64,000 bases of DNA from Ruminococcaceae bacterium UBA7212 (GTDB lineage: Bacteria; Bacillota; Clostridia; Oscillospirales; Acutalibacteraceae): NCBI GenBank assembly GCA_002490525.1, contig DKUE01000037.1, forward strand, positions 71,704-135,703. Reading direction: 5' to 3'. Below, piece after piece: positions 1 to 7,493 of this stretch (the first letter of the stretch is position 1; every line of letters starts with the position of its first letter). A model generated the notes under the pieces. That model was given only the letters and a program-made list of their open reading frames with translations, made no database searches and was not told where the DNA came from. The translations under genes and the position numbers were made by a program.

Positions 1-378
1 CGCCGCAATTGCCAAAACCAAACAGCCCGCCACTGCGGCAAAGAAAATTTTTAAGCCTTTATTCTTATGCTTGGAATTGTTTTGGTTCACCTGTTTTTTT
101 TGCGGGGACTGCGGTGTACCGTAATAGGTGTAATTCTGCGCACTGTTTTGCGCGTAGCCGTTACCGTACGGCGGCGGAGTATGCACGCCGCCGGAGTACG
201 GATAGCCGTAATTCGGCGGCGCCGAACCGTAGTACGGGTTGGTGTTCGGCGCGCCTGACGGATTTGATGCACGGTTCTGTTCCTCTGCGGCAGACACCTG
301 TGCCGCGTCCGGTGCCGTTTCCCGATTCGGCTCGTTCGGTGTATCTTCAAAAAATTCTTTATTGGTTTCTTCGCTCAT
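1..378 (-). CDS. N-terminus of a membrane-anchored protein, possibly HtrA-like protease (partial)
   Basis: The reading frame starts with ATG at 376-378, behind a GGAGG ribosome site, and runs off the left edge, so only the first 126 residues are visible. These are an acidic start, a long Pro/Gly/Tyr/Asn-rich low-complexity stretch, a Lys/Asn-rich basic patch, and the beginning of a hydrophobic transmembrane segment. This architecture is typical of the cytoplasmic tail of membrane-anchored trypsin-like (HtrA/DegP) proteases in Clostridia, which often follow a two-component system as here. The catalytic domain is outside the window, so the protease call is inference. It lies downstream of the sensor kinase on the same strand with a 138-base gap that may carry its own promoter. 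Confidence 0.6.
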   Translation of the reverse strand, partial: MSEETNKEFFEDTPNEPNRETAPDAAQVSAAEEQNRASNPSGAPNTNPYYGSAPPNYGYPYSGGVHTPPPYGNGYAQNSAQNYTYYGTPQSPQKKQVNQNNSKHKNKGLKIFFAAVAGCLVLAIAA

Positions 379-493
379 AAAGCGCCTCCAACTTTTTTCT
401 ATTCGCAGTATGTGCGGTTGCTTATCTTGCTTGTAATCATAAGCACTGCTTGTTAACTGCATATGAACTGCTTTTTAAAAATCTGCATAAAAG

Positions 494-503
494 TATGAAC
501 AAA
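494..503 (-). promoter_or_regulatory. Promoter-like element shared with the response-regulator promoter
   Basis: On the minus strand this reads TTTGTTCATA. It is followed about 17 bases later by an AT-rich TTTAAAA-like stretch, upstream of the gene that runs off the left edge. The same ten bases occur at 2803-2812 upstream of the response regulator, with a similar TGCA/TTTAAAA spacing. Common control by that regulator is inference. Confidence 0.35.
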
Positions 504-516
504 TTTCATTCGGCGT

Positions 517-2037
517 TTATTCCGGCTGTCGGGTCGGAATCGTGAAAGAAAACTCCACGAAATCTTCACCGTCACTTTGCGCATGGATTGTGCCGCCGTG
601 CATTTCGATAATCGTTTTACAGATATACAAGCCCAGACCCGCGCCCTTTACATCATAGCTTCTGGATTTATCCACCTTATAAAACCGTTCAAACACGCGA
701 GAAAGCTCTTCTGAGGAAATTCCCGATGTACCCGTATTGCGAATGGCTACCGTGGTTTCTTCCGCTGTCTGCAAAACGCGCACGGCAATCATCCCGTTTT
801 CCGTAAATTTCACGGCATTATCCACCAAATTGTAAATCACCTGATGCAGCATGTCGCGGTCCGCGTAAATCACTGTCGGCTGTAAGGTATCCAGTCCCGC
901 AATTTCAATATGCTTTTTATCAATAATCTGCTCAAAATTGAGCATTGTATTAAAAATTTCCTGACAAATATCAAACGGCTTCGGCTGCAGATGCAATTCG
1001 CCCGCCTCAATTTTCGCCATATTGAGCATGGAAGTTACCAATCTGGACAGGCGTTTAGTCTCTGTAGAAACGATTTCCAGATAGTGCTTTTCCTGCTCGG
1101 GCGGAATTGTGCCGTCCAAAATCCCGTCGATAAATCCACCTATGGTCGTCATTGGTGTTTTCAGTTCATGTGATACATTCGCTACGAAGCTTCGTCTGGA
1201 GCTTTCCTGTATTGCCAGAGATGCCGCCATACGGTTAAACGCCGCCGTCAGCTCCGACAACTCATCACTGCCGCTTACAGATACGCGCGGACTGAAATCG
1301 CCCATAGCATATGCCTTTGTCGCCTTATACATCTCCCGCAGGGGACGGGTCAAATTCACGGTAAACAGATAAATGACGATAAACCCAATAGCAAGCGCCA
1401 TCAATGCCGCAAACAAAAACATACGCATGATGTTAAACACGAAGCCTTTAAAGCTACCGCCTGTCGGCTCTGCGGCAAATATGATACCCACAACCTGCCC
1501 GTTCACCGTAACGGGCTCGGCGGCGACAATGTGTTCCTCCGTAAACATGCCGTCTAATTTGCCGCGCTCATAATATTGCCCGCACAGGGCGCTGTCCAGC
1601 ACCGACTGCGGAATCTGATACTGTGCATGAATCGTGCACTCGCCGTTTTTCTGCACCTCAAAATTCGAGGATATCAGCTCCTTGCAAAGAATCACTTTGC
1701 CGTTTGGGTCGCATATAAACACATCTGCATCAATTGCTTCGGATACATTTGTCAGGTTGTTGCAGATAAACAGCACAGAACCCTGCGGTTCGTTTCGCAG
1801 CCAAGAGGACAGCACTTCGGAAGTAGAGGCGGCCACACTTTTGGCATTTTCTTTCAAAAGAACCGCTTTTTGCGCCGTCCAGTAATTGGTGACAAACACA
1901 CCGAGCGTCAGACCCAACACTAAAAAACAAATAAATACAATCAAGTTGAAAACCAAAAAGTATTTTACAAACAACGACTGATGGCTGAATTTTCGCCAAG
2001 CCTTTCGCAAAAGCGATTTTATTTTGCCGTCACGCAT
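517..2037 (-). CDS. Sensor histidine kinase
   Basis: This is a membrane sensor kinase of 506 residues that would autophosphorylate and pass phosphate to the regulator encoded just upstream. Visible parts in order are a basic start, a first membrane helix (about 25-50), an extracytoplasmic sensing region (about 52-195), a second helix (about 200-228), HAMP, a HisKA box with the phospho-acceptor in VSHELKTP (about residue 290), and a HATPase domain with the N box LVDNAVKF and the glycine motif KGAGLGLYICK. It follows the regulator by 5 bases, so the two are co-transcribed. The signal is unknown. The layout regulator-kinase-anchored protein resembles Css/Wal/PhoPR-type envelope stress systems, which is inference. 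Confidence 0.93.
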   Translation of the reverse strand: MRDGKIKSLLRKAWRKFSHQSLFVKYFLVFNLIVFICFLVLGLTLGVFVTNYWTAQKAVLLKENAKSVAASTSEVLSSWLRNEPQGSVLFICNNLTNVSEAIDADVFICDPNGKVILCKELISSNFEVQKNGECTIHAQYQIPQSVLDSALCGQYYERGKLDGMFTEEHIVAAEPVTVNGQVVGIIFAAEPTGGSFKGFVFNIMRMFLFAALMALAIGFIVIYLFTVNLTRPLREMYKATKAYAMGDFSPRVSVSGSDELSELTAAFNRMAASLAIQESSRRSFVANVSHELKTPMTTIGGFIDGILDGTIPPEQEKHYLEIVSTETKRLSRLVTSMLNMAKIEAGELHLQPKPFDICQEIFNTMLNFEQIIDKKHIEIAGLDTLQPTVIYADRDMLHQVIYNLVDNAVKFTENGMIAVRVLQTAEETTVAIRNTGTSGISSEELSRVFERFYKVDKSRSYDVKGAGLGLYICKTIIEMHGGTIHAQSDGEDFVEFSFTIPTRQPE

Positions 2038-2042
2038 GCTTT

Positions 2043-2735
2043 TTATTCCTTTGTTTCAAATTTGTAGCCGACGCCCCAAACAGTTTTCAGCTCCCATTTT
2101 GCAGAAACGCCCTCTAACTTTTCACGAAGCCGCTTGACATGGACATCCACCGTGCGCGAATCTCCGTAGTAATCAAAGCCCCATACTTCGTCAAGAAGCT
2201 GGTCGCGTGTAAACACGCGGTTCGGATTGGAGGCCAAATGATATATCAGCTCCAGCTCCTTCGGCGGTGTATCCACAGCTGTGCCGTTGACCTTCATTTC
2301 ATAGTTTGTCAAATTGACGCTCAGATTTTCAAAGTTCACTTCTTTTACGGCTTCGCCCGCCGCCGCAGAACCCGTACGGCGCAAAACCGCCTTGATACGG
2401 GCAACCATTTCTTTGGTGTCAAACGGCTTTGTCATATAATCGTCCGCGCCGAGTTCCAGTCCCAGCACCTTGTCAAAGGTTTCGCCCTTTGCGGTGAGCA
2501 TGATAATCGGTTTGTCGGAAAATTTACGAATTTCACGACAGACCTGCCAGCCGTCCAATTTCGGCAGCATAATATCTAAAATCATCAAATCGGGATTTTC
2601 CTGTTTGAATGCGTTCACTGCCGATACACCGTCATTCACAATTTTAACTGCATACCCTTCCTTTTCCAAATAAAGCCGCAGAAGCTCACAGATATTTTGG
2701 TCATCATCGACCACTAAAATTTTTTCGTTTGGCAT
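2043..2735 (-). CDS. OmpR/PhoB-family response regulator
   Basis: This is a DNA-binding response regulator of 230 residues. The receiver domain has the acidic pair in VVDDDQN, the phospho-acceptor Asp in LMILDIMLPKLDGW (about residue 54) and the conserved Lys in MTKPFD. A winged-helix effector domain with RTVDVHVKRLREKL follows. I chose the ATG at 2733-2735, behind AGGGTG, because the receiver fold begins straight after it; a further in-frame start lies 36 bases upstream. It is the first gene of the kinase operon and carries a promoter-like element about 70 bases upstream that recurs ahead of the anchored-protein gene. Confidence 0.93.
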   Translation of the reverse strand: MPNEKILVVDDDQNICELLRLYLEKEGYAVKIVNDGVSAVNAFKQENPDLMILDIMLPKLDGWQVCREIRKFSDKPIIMLTAKGETFDKVLGLELGADDYMTKPFDTKEMVARIKAVLRRTGSAAAGEAVKEVNFENLSVNLTNYEMKVNGTAVDTPPKELELIYHLASNPNRVFTRDQLLDEVWGFDYYGDSRTVDVHVKRLREKLEGVSAKWELKTVWGVGYKFETKE

Positions 2736-2802
2736 ATTTTTCACCCTTCCGCACAACATGTGCATTTCCAATATGTATTTTAAAGGGAATTTGCAAATAG
2801 GT

Positions 2803-2812
2803 TATGAACAAA
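2803..2812 (-). promoter_or_regulatory. Promoter-like element of the two-component operon
   Basis: The minus strand reads TTTGTTCATA, then a TTGCAAATT stretch and TTTAAAAT, upstream of the response regulator gene. The ten-base core matches 494-503. It may contain the -35 region or a binding site for the regulator itself; no experiment supports this. Confidence 0.35.
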
Positions 2813-2827
2813 AAAGAAAGTGTTTGT

Positions 2828-2943
2828 AAAAATACCACCTAAACTTTGAAGAATACAGGATTTCAACTGCAAGAGCAAGCTCTCCCTCCGACATCAGAGG
2901 GAGAAAACAGGAATTGCATATTCTGCAAAAGATTAGGTGGTAT
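2828..2943. repeat. 116-bp inverted-repeat (MITE/hairpin-like) element
   Basis: The interval is bounded by a perfect inverted repeat: AAATACCACCTAA on the left end and its reverse complement on the right end. The similarity continues inward with few mismatches (CTTT-G-AGAATA) for nearly 30 bases per arm. The centre holds a second small hairpin, TCTCCCTC/GAGGGAGA (about 2880-2905). It lies between the leuD stop and the response-regulator promoter, and no protein is encoded. It could be a non-autonomous mobile element or a processed intergenic hairpin that also insulates the two operons. No clear target duplication is visible. Confidence 0.6.
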
Positions 2944-2950
2944 TTCCATT

Positions 2951-3430
2951 TTATTTCAGCGATGCCAAAAGTCCGCCTTTTTGAATAATATTCTGAATAA
3001 AAGGCGGGAACGGCTCCGCTTTAAAGGTTTCACCTGTGGTCACATCGGTAATAACGCCGCTGTCAAAATCCACTGCGACCTCATCGCCGTTTTGAATTGC
3101 CTCTCCCGCTTCGGGACATTCGAGAATCGGCAAGCCGATATTCAGCGCATTACGATAGAAGATACGTGCAAAATTCTTGGCAATTACGCAGGAAACGCCT
3201 GAAGCCTTGATTGCAATCGGCGCATGCTCACGAGAAGAACCGCACCCGAAGTTTACGCCCGCCACCATAATATCACCCGTCTGCACCTTCCCGACAAAAT
3301 CCTTGTCGATATCTTCCATGCAATGTGCCGCCAGCTCTTCGGGCTTTGCGGTATTGAGATAACGCGCGGGAATAATAACGTCTGTATCCACGTGGTCGCC
3401 GTATTTATGTACTTTTCCCTGAATTTTCAT
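2951..3430 (-). CDS. leuD: 3-isopropylmalate dehydratase small subunit
   Basis: This is the small subunit (159 residues) of isopropylmalate isomerase, which interconverts 2- and 3-isopropylmalate in leucine synthesis together with LeuC. The short form is complete, with the swivelling-domain signatures YGDHVDTDVIIPARYL and the phosphate/substrate loop NFGCGSSREHAP near residue 62, then AKNFARIFYRNALNIGLP. Length and motifs match the HacB/LeuD short type used by Clostridia and archaea. It is the last gene of the galM-ilvN-leuC-leuD series, 16 bases after leuC, and is followed by the 116-bp inverted-repeat element. Confidence 0.95.
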   Translation of the reverse strand: MKIQGKVHKYGDHVDTDVIIPARYLNTAKPEELAAHCMEDIDKDFVGKVQTGDIMVAGVNFGCGSSREHAPIAIKASGVSCVIAKNFARIFYRNALNIGLPILECPEAGEAIQNGDEVAVDFDSGVITDVTTGETFKAEPFPPFIQNIIQKGGLLASLK

Positions 3431-3446
3431 AATCCGTACTGTCCTT

Positions 3447-4709
3447 TCAGTCTAATTCACACGGGCAGGAGATTTTACCTGTTACCGCGCTTGCCGCCGC
3501 CACAAAGGGAGAGGCAAGATATACTTCGCTCGTCGGATGCCCCATGCGCCCGACAAAGTTACGGTTCGTTGTTGAGACGGCGCGTTCTCCTGCCGCCAAA
3601 ATACCCATATGCCCGCCGAGGCACGGTCCGCAGGTCGGTGTAGAAACGATTGCGCCCGCCTCCACAAAAATCTTTGTAAGTCCTTCTTCAATACACTGCA
3701 TATATACCGTTTGCGTCGCGGGAATTACAATACAGCGCACGCCGTCTGCAACCGTTCTGCCTTTCAAAACGGATGCCGCCGCACGCATATCCTCGATTCT
3801 GCCGTTGGTACACGAACCAATAACCACCTGGTCAATCGGGATTTCATCAATTTCATCTACCGTGTGTGTATTTTCCGGCAAGTGCGGGAAAGAAACGGTC
3901 GGTTTCAGTTCGTCCAGATTGATTTCGATAACCTCATCATACTCTGCGTCCGCATCCGCTTCAAAAATCACCGGTTTGCGGTCGGTTCTGCCGGCCATGT
4001 AAGCAAGCGTTTTTTCGTCCACGGGGAAAATGCCGTTTTTTGCGCCGCACTCAATTGCCATGTTGGCAATGCAGAAGCGATCGTCCATAGAAAGATTCCG
4101 AATGCCGTCGCCTGTAAATTCCAAAGAACGGTACCGCGCGCCGTCCACACCGATTTTGCCGATTAAGTGGAGAATCACATCTTTACCGCTGACATACTTT
4201 TGGAAATTGCCTGTAATAACAATTTTTAAAGCCGACGGCACTTTAAACCATGCCTTGCCGGAAATCATCCCCGCCGCCATATCGGTAGAACCGACGCCTG
4301 TAGAAAATGCGCCGAGCGCACCGTAAGTGCAGGTATGGGAGTCCGCCCCAATCACGGTATCGCCGGAAATAACTAACCCTTTTTCAGGCAGAAGGGCATG
4401 CTCAATGCCCATTTTGCCGACATCAAAGAAGTTTTTAATGCCGTATTCCTTTGCAAAAGTGCGCACCTGCTTGCAGTTTTCGGCGGATTTAATATCTTTA
4501 TTGGGTGTAAAATGGTCCATAACCAATGCAATACGGTTATTGTCAAATACGTTTTCAAAGCCCTTGCTTTCCATTTCGTGAATTGCCACGGGAGAAGTGA
4601 CATCATTGCCCATCACCAAATCGAGATTGACCTCGATTAACTGTCCCGCAGAAACACTGTCGAGCCCTGCGTGCGCGGCAAGGATTTTTTGTGTCATTGT
4701 CATTGCCAT
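3447..4709 (-). CDS. leuC: 3-isopropylmalate dehydratase large subunit
   Basis: This is the large catalytic subunit (420 residues) of isopropylmalate isomerase, an aconitase-family enzyme with a [4Fe-4S] cluster. Cluster cysteines are visible in VIGSCTNGR (about residue 300) and TCGPCLGGHMG (about residue 360), and GADSHTCTYGALG is the conserved aconitase signature near 125. The length and the separate small subunit fit the HacA/LeuC short type of anaerobes. It sits between ilvN (14-base gap) and leuD (16-base gap), all on the minus strand, so they are clearly one operon. leuA and leuB are not in this window. Confidence 0.96.
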   Translation of the reverse strand: MAMTMTQKILAAHAGLDSVSAGQLIEVNLDLVMGNDVTSPVAIHEMESKGFENVFDNNRIALVMDHFTPNKDIKSAENCKQVRTFAKEYGIKNFFDVGKMGIEHALLPEKGLVISGDTVIGADSHTCTYGALGAFSTGVGSTDMAAGMISGKAWFKVPSALKIVITGNFQKYVSGKDVILHLIGKIGVDGARYRSLEFTGDGIRNLSMDDRFCIANMAIECGAKNGIFPVDEKTLAYMAGRTDRKPVIFEADADAEYDEVIEINLDELKPTVSFPHLPENTHTVDEIDEIPIDQVVIGSCTNGRIEDMRAAASVLKGRTVADGVRCIVIPATQTVYMQCIEEGLTKIFVEAGAIVSTPTCGPCLGGHMGILAAGERAVSTTNRNFVGRMGHPTSEVYLASPFVAAASAVTGKISCPCELD

Positions 4710-4723
4710 TAGAAATTGCTCCT

Positions 4724-5251
4724 TTACTCTGCGATACCGTTGATATTGGTGTCGCCTTTTTCAAGCGCGGTAAGACCCGAACGTGAAAGCTCTATAATCC
4801 CGTGCTTGGTCATTTTATCAATAAATTTGTCAATCAGCGACGGAAGACCCGTCAGCTCTGCCGTAATGGTGATGTGCCCGATATCCTTCACCTTTGCACC
4901 GAAACCGTTGATGGTTTTTAAGACAGCGGTTCTTTGGCTGTTGGTCGCATGCACCTTAATGAGCAGGAGTTCGCTGGAAGTCAGCTTACCTTCATTGAGC
5001 TTGACGACTTTGATAACGTCCTCCAGCTTGGAAAGCTGCTGTTCCACCTGTAAAACCTTATAGGCTTCAACATCGGAAACTATCGTGACGCGCGAGTACA
5101 GCGGATTTTCCGTTTCCGCAACCGTTAGGCTTGTGATGTTGTAGCCGCGGCGTGCAAACAAGCTGACCACGCGCAGCAAGACACCTGTGCGGTTGTATAC
5201 TAATGCGGAAAGGAAAAGTCTTTCTAAATTTTCATTTTTTTGTTCAGACAT
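4724..5251 (-). CDS. ilvN: Acetolactate synthase small (regulatory) subunit
   Basis: This is the regulatory subunit (175 residues) of acetohydroxyacid synthase, which gives valine feedback to the first common step of branched-chain amino-acid synthesis. An N-terminal ACT domain is clear from NRTGVLLRVVSLFARRGYNI and VTIVSDVEAYKVLQVEQQL; the C-terminal half carries the second, ALS_ss_C-type domain. The open frame extends a further 71 codons into galM, but homology begins at the ATG at 5249-5251 (MSEQKNENLERLFL), only 13 bases after the galM stop. The catalytic subunit gene ilvB is not present, so it must lie elsewhere. It is the second gene of the operon. Confidence 0.94.
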   Translation of the reverse strand: MSEQKNENLERLFLSALVYNRTGVLLRVVSLFARRGYNITSLTVAETENPLYSRVTIVSDVEAYKVLQVEQQLSKLEDVIKVVKLNEGKLTSSELLLIKVHATNSQRTAVLKTINGFGAKVKDIGHITITAELTGLPSLIDKFIDKMTKHGIIELSRSGLTALEKGDTNINGIAE

Positions 5252-5264
5252 AACGTTAAACCTC

Positions 5265-6323
5265 TTATTCTGCGGAGAATTGATACACCGTGGTTGAAAC
5301 AAACGGCTTTTCGGGTGTAAACAAACACGGCATGAATTCCGCATGATTGAGTGCGTCGGGGAAATACTGCGTTTCCAGACAGAACCCACAGCGGAAATGC
5401 AGAGGCTTGCCCGCCTTACCGATTTGCGTACCGTCCATATAGTTACCGATATAGAACTGCACACCGGGTAAATCCGTATAGCCGCGCATCACTCGCCCGC
5501 TCTTCGCCTCGCGTACAACCGCAAACAGCTGTTTTGTGCCGTCATACTTTTCGATGCGGAAATTGTGGTCAAAGCCTCTGCCGATTTTCAGCTGTTCGTC
5601 ATCCGCGTTAACATCTCTGCCGATTTTCTTCGGCATCCGAAAGTCAAACGGTGTGCCCTCGACAGCGCGAATTTCACCCGTCGGAATCGCATTTTCATCC
5701 GTGGGCGTATAGGCATCGCACAACAGCTGGATTTCGTGTTCCAAAACCTGACCGCCGTCAAAGCCTTCCAAATTAAAATAGGCATGATTGGTCACATTGA
5801 TTGCCGTCGCGCGGTCAGGGGTGCACACATACTGAATGGCAACAGCGTTTTCTTCGTCAAAGGAGAATATAACCTCGTTATGTACATTTCCCGGAAAGCC
5901 CTCGTTGCCGTCCTTGCTGTCATAGGTGAAACGGACGCTGTCCTCGCCTATAATTTCTGCATCCCAAACAGCTTTTGCATATTCGTGATTGCCGTGGAGC
6001 GTGAATTTGCCGTCCACATTTTTCGTAATCTGATAATTCTGTCCGTCAATCGTAATCCCCTTGCCCGCAATGCGGTTGGCAACTCTGCCGACGGTGCGCC
6101 CCTGTGAATCTGTGCAAAGTTCCTGCCCCGCCATAGTATCAAAGCCCACTAAAACGTCGGAAAGCTGACCGTTTTTGTCGGGCACGACAATTTTATTTAA
6201 GGTTGCGCCGTAAGCGACAAGCTCAATATATGCACCACTCGAATTGGTTATGGTAAACGACGGAACCGCCATACCGTCTGCGGTTGTGCCGTAAAGCGTC
6301 TGTATGATTTTCAACCTTTCCAC
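5265..6323 (-). CDS. galM: Aldose 1-epimerase (mutarotase)
   Basis: This cytosolic galactose mutarotase-fold enzyme of 352 residues interconverts alpha and beta anomers of hexoses. Visible family motifs include GRVANRIAGKGITIDG (about 78-93), the catalytic-His region LHGNHEYAKAVWDA, NVTNHAYFNLEG (about 172) and the catalytic Glu in the C-terminal FCLETQYFPDALNH. The annotated first codon is GTG; a TTG three codons on is also possible. Its position as first gene of the ilvN-leuC-leuD operon is unusual, since no pathway links it to leucine synthesis. A consensus promoter lies just upstream. Confidence 0.93.
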   Translation of the reverse strand: MERLKIIQTLYGTTADGMAVPSFTITNSSGAYIELVAYGATLNKIVVPDKNGQLSDVLVGFDTMAGQELCTDSQGRTVGRVANRIAGKGITIDGQNYQITKNVDGKFTLHGNHEYAKAVWDAEIIGEDSVRFTYDSKDGNEGFPGNVHNEVIFSFDEENAVAIQYVCTPDRATAINVTNHAYFNLEGFDGGQVLEHEIQLLCDAYTPTDENAIPTGEIRAVEGTPFDFRMPKKIGRDVNADDEQLKIGRGFDHNFRIEKYDGTKQLFAVVREAKSGRVMRGYTDLPGVQFYIGNYMDGTQIGKAGKPLHFRCGFCLETQYFPDALNHAEFMPCLFTPEKPFVSTTVYQFSAE

Positions 6324-6344
6324 CCCATTATAAGTATTTCAATA

Positions 6345-6374
6345 AGTATACTATTCTCCGATTGGATTTGTCAA
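6345..6374 (-). promoter_or_regulatory. Promoter of the galM-ilvN-leuCD operon
   Basis: The minus strand shows TTGACA (6369-6374), an 18-base spacer and TATACT (6345-6350), a near-consensus housekeeping promoter ending about 20 bases before galM. No T-box, leucine leader peptide or attenuator separates it from the coding region. Confidence 0.75.
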
Positions 6375-6396
6375 GAAAGCACAGGGAAAAATGCAA

Positions 6397-6426
6397 GAAA
6401 AACCGCCTTTTTCAGGGCGGTTTTTC
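6397..6426 (-). terminator. Rho-independent terminator
   Basis: GAAAAACCGCC pairs perfectly with GGCGGTTTTTC around an 8-base loop. A run of T follows on both strands. On the minus strand it closes the small membrane-protein unit at 6459. Confidence 0.85.
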
Positions 6427-6458
6427 CGTGAGCGATATAGGATATGAAATTTTTTGTA

Positions 6459-6614
6459 CTATTTATTTCTGTTTTTTACGATGATATAAATCAGACCGAT
6501 ATCAATTGAAGCGCCAATCACCCAGCTTGAAAAATGTTGCTCTCCTAATAGAAAAGCAAGTACCAATAGTAAACATATTACAACAACAATAATAAGCCAA
6601 AGCCATTCTCTCAT
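6459..6614 (-). CDS. Small two-helix membrane protein
   Basis: This predicted protein of 51 residues has a long hydrophobic helix (about 4-26) and a second one (about 31-46), ending in a basic KNRNK tail. I recognise no family. I chose the ATG at 6612-6614 because GGGGGATCTT precedes it; an upstream TTG at 6662 would add 16 residues but has no ribosome site. An extended -10 (TGGTATAAT) upstream and a strong terminator downstream frame it as its own short transcription unit, which is the main reason to call it a gene. Confidence 0.5.
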   Translation of the reverse strand: MREWLWLIIVVVICLLLVLAFLLGEQHFSSWVIGASIDIGLIYIIVKNRNK

Positions 6615-6678
6615 AAGATCCCCCAAAGCTACATCCCAAGCGTATAATTCCGTGTACTCCAAAGCACTTAAGATTTGT

Positions 6679-6711
6679 GATTTCTTAGAGATTCGTGGGG
6701 TTATTATACCA
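6679..6711 (-). repeat. 33-bp dispersed repeat, copy 1, carrying an extended -10
   Basis: These 33 bases are identical to 52532-52564. Read on the minus strand the repeat begins TGGTATAAT, an extended -10 promoter element, and points at the small membrane gene. The duplicated segment therefore seems to carry promoter activity, which is inference. Confidence 0.6.
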
Positions 6712-6791
6712 CATCCGCCAATGATTTATATGAAAATTTTATGATGGATACTTGGCTCTGTCGAACAGCCGAGACACATTTCCTGCAATTT

Positions 6792-7148
6792 CTATACAAA
6801 CACCGCCGCATTGGCACGGACGGGTTCGGCGGTCGTTTGAAATTCGGCGCAAACGGTTTGATTGCCCCACACCAAACGCAGACGCAAGGTACCGAACCGA
6901 ACTTTGTCGGTCATATCCTTGCCGTTGACCGAAACGCTTTGTAATGTGCTGCCTTCGCCGTTCTCATAATTCGGCACGGCGCGGATACGCACGCTCTCAA
7001 ACGGATGCACGCGCAGTTTTTCTGCCTGCAAGTTGCCGTTGCCCGTCACTTGCAGCGTAATTTCAAAGGTAACGGTACAATAAAGGATGAGACACAAAGA
7101 AAAAATGAGAATAAACGCCGCACATAAAATAAAAAACCGCCTTTTCAT
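6792..7148 (-). CDS. Small membrane-anchored or secreted protein of unknown function
   Basis: This protein of 118 residues has a basic MKRR start and one strong hydrophobic segment (about 5-27), which could be a signal anchor or an uncleaved signal peptide. The remainder is beta-rich with a GNG-containing segment and no cysteine cluster or catalytic motif. I recognise no family; the sequence faintly recalls the InlB B-repeat/bacterial Ig-like pattern (VTGNGN, VRIRAVPNYENG), and I do not assert it. The ATG at 7146-7148 follows AAAAGGAG with good spacing, and the longer in-frame extension lacks one. It is transcribed away from the ABC exporter genes. Confidence 0.6.
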   Translation of the reverse strand: MKRRFFILCAAFILIFSLCLILYCTVTFEITLQVTGNGNLQAEKLRVHPFESVRIRAVPNYENGEGSTLQSVSVNGKDMTDKVRFGTLRLRLVWGNQTVCAEFQTTAEPVRANAAVFV

Positions 7149-7235
7149 TGCTTGCTCCTTTTCTGTGATGGTATCGGTTTGTGATGTTTCGTGTGCAGGG
7201 GCGGATGACACGCTCGCACATTTCAATCTGATGGA

Positions 7236-7324
7236 ATTCTGCGGAACAACACAGAGGTTATTCCCTACGGATTCTCAAATTCACTGTGAGGGATGTGAGA
7301 TTCTTCGCTGTCGCTCAGAATGAC
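7236..7324. repeat. Dispersed intergenic hairpin repeat, copy A
   Basis: This copy has two linked parts: CGGAACAACACAGAGG with TTATTCCCTACGG (7241-7270), and GATTCTTCGCT followed by CGCTCAGAATGAC (7298-7324). The same two parts recur at 27934-28015 in the same order, and in pieces at 19457, 26801 and 34377. With the promoter at 7433 it accounts for most of the 345-base gene-free gap at 7149-7493. An apparent minus-strand ORF across it only translates the repeat. Confidence 0.65.
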
Positions 7325-7432
7325 AAATTTGCAGAATCCTAAAGAAACGGATTGTCTAATCTGCGCAGGAGATTTGTGTGCACACCCCCTGTCTCTTCTC
7401 GGAACGGCTTCTCGATTTCCCGTTCTAACATC

Positions 7433-7460
7433 TTGCAATCGATGAAAAAAATGGTATACT
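7433..7460 (+). promoter_or_regulatory. Promoter of the ABC exporter pair
   Basis: TTGCAA (7433-7438), a 16-base spacer and TATACT (7455-7460) preceded by ATGG form a good housekeeping promoter. The start codon follows 33 bases later behind AGGAGAAAG. Confidence 0.65.
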
Positions 7461-7493
7461 ATTACCGAATATTTACAGGAGAAAGCTAACTGC

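Noticed and set aside
4710..6374. Possible T-box or leucine leader controlling ilvN-leuC-leuD
   Set aside because: The interval from the promoter to galM is too short and there is no T-box core, leader peptide or attenuator in the gaps.
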